NCBI GenBank assembly: GCA_003647525.1
Contig: QMMZ01000106.1
Span: forward strand, 1-6,783
Direction of reading: 5' to 3'
DNA length: 6,783 bases
Origin: Deltaproteobacteria bacterium
Lineage (GTDB): Bacteria; Desulfobacterota; Desulfobacteria; Desulfobacterales; ETH-SRB1
Below the pieces are notes generated by a model. The model did no database searches. It was not told where the DNA came from and was given only the letters and a program-made list of their open reading frames with translations. How positions within the stretch are numbered: the first letter of the stretch is position 1; each line of letters opens with the position of its first letter. Positions 5,672-6,783 of the stretch are shown piece by piece. A program made the position numbers and the translations under genes.

Positions 5672-5777
5672 TATAGACTTTCAGATAATTAATTTCACTG
5701 TGTTATCAGTCGTTGACGTATAACTAATACGCCTTCCTCCTTCTGGCCTTGTGAAATTAATTATCTGAAAGTCTATA
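5672..5777. repeat. 106-bp hairpin element with perfect 27-bp inverted repeats
   Basis: Bases 5672-5698 and 5751-5777 are exact reverse complements (outer part TATAGACTTTCAGATAA), separated by a 52-nt loop. The loop holds a small stem-loop, CGTAT-AACTA-ATACG (5717-5731 region), and CCTCCTT (5736-5742). The element begins at the first base after the cobO stop and ends 7 nt before the stop of the convergent His-rich gene. It could end transcription in both directions, though no T-run flanks it. Its core on the minus strand resembles the core of the element at 3482-3639. No ORF is present. Confidence 0.9.
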
Positions 5778-5784
5778 GCAGGGT

Positions 5785-6027
5785 TCAATGGTTTTTTATA
5801 AGCTCTAACGCTTTTTTGAATTTATTGCTTATCAACTCTGTCATATCAACCGCATCTTCCAGCAGAAGGCCAACATCATTTGTGCCTTTTTCTTTTGTCT
5901 TTTTTGCCCAATCTCTATAGTTTTCAGCATGATCATCATTATGCTTAATCCAGTGCTCAAGTAGTTTGACCAATTTTTCATCAAATGTTAAACTGTTATG
6001 TATTTCATGATTATGTTCATGAGTCAT
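5785..6027 (-). CDS. Small His-rich acidic helical protein, function unknown
   Basis: This is an 80-residue protein on the minus strand. I chose the ATG at 6025-6027 because a strong ribosome-binding site, AAGGAGA (6034-6040), lies 6-7 nt upstream; the longer in-frame start at 6075 would read out of a repeat element. Three features stand out. The N-terminus is MTHEHNHEIH, with His at 3, 5, 7 and 10. His 25, 29 and 33 in HWIKHNDDH are spaced i, i+4, i+8 and would line one helix face. The rest is charged and helical (FDEKLVKLLEHW, then ENYRDWAKKTKEKG, then LLLEDAVDMTELISNKFKKALELI). There is no signal peptide, membrane segment or cysteine. The pattern suggests divalent metal binding (inference). 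It converges with cobO, so a cobalt or nickel link is conceivable but not shown. I half-remember similar small proteins in anaerobes annotated only as DUF or hypothetical. Confidence 0.85.
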   Translation of the reverse strand: MTHEHNHEIHNSLTFDEKLVKLLEHWIKHNDDHAENYRDWAKKTKEKGTNDVGLLLEDAVDMTELISNKFKKALELIKNH

Positions 6028-6045
6028 ATGAGTTCTCCTTATGTA

Positions 6046-6121
6046 ACAGTTTACGGTTGCCGGTTTACAGTTCACGGTTTTAAGTTTTGAACAGCCTTAA
6101 ACTGGAAACTGTGAACCGTAA
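6046..6121. repeat. Fold-back heptamer element, copy B (5 + 13-nt spacer + 4)
   Basis: Left heptamers are ACAGTTT, ACGGTTG, CCGGTTT, ACAGTTC and ACGGTTT (6046-6080). The spacer is TAAGTTTTGAACA (6081-6093). The right heptamers are GCCTTAA, ACTGGAA, ACTGTGA and ACCGTAA (6094-6121). The 76-nt length and 5-13-4 layout equal those of copy A at 882-957, and the spacers differ at only two positions. It lies between the starts of the divergent His-rich and PBP genes, 5 nt upstream of the former's ribosome-binding site, so any promoter of that gene must overlap or lie beyond it. Confidence 0.85.
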
Positions 6122-6206
6122 ACGCTTGCAAATAAATTTGATAGTTATAGTTATAATTATTAATGTTTACAGTCAACATATTGCACAAAAGTAATATACT
6201 ATTTCC

Positions 6207-6783
6207 ATGATTAAAAATTTCATCAATAAAAAAAATATTTTCATTTTACTTATAGCGATAGTCGGCATTATTTGCGGAATTTTAGCGGGTTTTTTTTTAG
6301 CTCTGACGCACGACCTGCCCCAGATAAGCTCCCTTGAAAATTTCAGGCCGTCTGCAGTTACCCGAATATATTCATCAGACAAGGTTCTTATAGCGGAACT
6401 ATTTGCAGAAAAAAGGGACCCGGTACCTCTTAAAGTCATACCCGAATATCTCAAAAAAGCCATAGTTGCAACAGAAGACAGGAATTTTTATGACCACAGC
6501 GGAGTTGATCTGAAAGGAATTGCTAGAGCTATAATAAAGGACATATGGGCAGGAAAATTTGTTGAAGGAGCAAGTACCATCACACAGCAGCTCGCAAAAA
6601 CGCTTTTTCTTAATCCAAAAAAAAATCTTGTCAGAAAATTAAAGGAAGCTTTTCTGGCTTTTCATCTGGAGCGCCGGTACACTAAGGATGAAATACTGGA
6701 GCTGTATCTCAATCAGGTATACTTTGGCAGTGGCGCATATGGAGTGGAATCTGCCGCAAAAATATTTTTCAACAAATCAGTAA
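6207..6783 (+). CDS. Class A penicillin-binding protein, N-terminal glycosyltransferase (GT51) part, 3' truncated
   Basis: The 192 visible codons run off the right edge without a stop. The protein is an inner-membrane enzyme that polymerises lipid II into glycan strands; full-length class A PBPs add a C-terminal transpeptidase, which is outside the window. A basic start (MIKNFINKK) leads into one membrane segment (about 11-33). After it comes FRPSAVTRIYSSDK (46-59), typical of PBP1A-like proteins. GT51 motifs follow in order: ATEDRNFYDHSGVD (88-101, catalytic Glu 90), GASTITQQLAKTLFL (121-135), RKLKEA (143-148, second conserved Glu 147) and the block EILELYLN (162-169) followed by VYFGSGAYGVESAA (171-184). 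TAA at 6192 is in frame upstream, so ATG 6207 is the first possible start, although I see no good ribosome-binding site. It is most like mrcA/PBP1A, but pbpC or a monofunctional transglycosylase cannot be excluded from this part. Confidence 0.93.
   Translation, partial: MIKNFINKKNIFILLIAIVGIICGILAGFFLALTHDLPQISSLENFRPSAVTRIYSSDKVLIAELFAEKRDPVPLKVIPEYLKKAIVATEDRNFYDHSGVDLKGIARAIIKDIWAGKFVEGASTITQQLAKTLFLNPKKNLVRKLKEAFLAFHLERRYTKDEILELYLNQVYFGSGAYGVESAAKIFFNKSV

Noticed and set aside
6028..6075. Sixteen-residue N-terminal extension of the His-rich protein
   Set aside because: It would be translated from fold-back element B, while a strong AAGGAGA sits just upstream of the inner ATG at 6027.
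6126..6157. Sigma-70 promoter for the PBP gene (TTGCAA with TATAAT at 6152-6157)
   Set aside because: The -10 box is perfect, but the spacer would be 20 nt and the region is very AT-rich, so a chance match is likely.
6173..6463. 96-residue minus-strand ORF
   Set aside because: It is antisense to the clearly coding PBP start; the hydrophobic C-terminus merely mirrors the PBP membrane segment.

Overview
This 6.8-kb window looks like chromosome of a moderately AT-rich member of the Desulfobacterota (formerly Deltaproteobacteria; Desulfobacterales would be my first guess). That assignment is an inference. It rests on the gene content (rmlACD, a U32 peptidase-family protein, a CobO-type cobalamin adenosyltransferase, a class A PBP) and on the dense palindromic heptamer repeats between genes. 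There is no rRNA, tRNA or taxonomic marker to confirm it.

Layout. The C-terminal part of an MFS transporter (1-752) is followed by two period-7 repeats. Next comes a small cysteine-rich ORF (976-1131) interrupted by one in-frame TGA, which is either a candidate selenoprotein or a broken gene. Then follows a compact plus-strand run: rfbA (1168-2049), rfbC (2046-2588, overlapping rfbA by 4 nt), rfbD (2613-3500) and a U32-family gene (3641-4873). After a 280-nt repeat-filled gap comes cobO (5156-5671). A convergent small His-rich protein gene lies on the minus strand (5785-6027). Transcribed away from it, and running off the right edge, is a class A penicillin-binding protein (6207-6783).

Function. 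rfbA, rfbC and rfbD supply three of the four steps from glucose-1-phosphate to dTDP-L-rhamnose for surface polysaccharide; rfbB (4,6-dehydratase) is not in the window. The U32 protein has the family signature and four clustered cysteines, as in RNA-hydroxylating enzymes. CobO makes the adenosyl-corrinoid. The PBP polymerises peptidoglycan. The neighbouring genes do not otherwise form one pathway.

The striking part is the intergenic DNA. Nearly every gene boundary carries a repeat, and several stop codons or ribosome-binding sites lie inside one. Two kinds can be separated. The first is degenerate arrays with an exact 7-nt period, often folded back on themselves. One family occurs twice (882-957 and 6046-6121) with the same layout: five heptamers, a 13-nt spacer, four inverted heptamers. 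The second is two hairpin elements (3482-3639 and 5672-5777) whose terminal inverted repeats are unrelated but whose cores look alike (CAAGGC, AGGAGG, a small stem-loop, then an ACGAC or CCGAC block).
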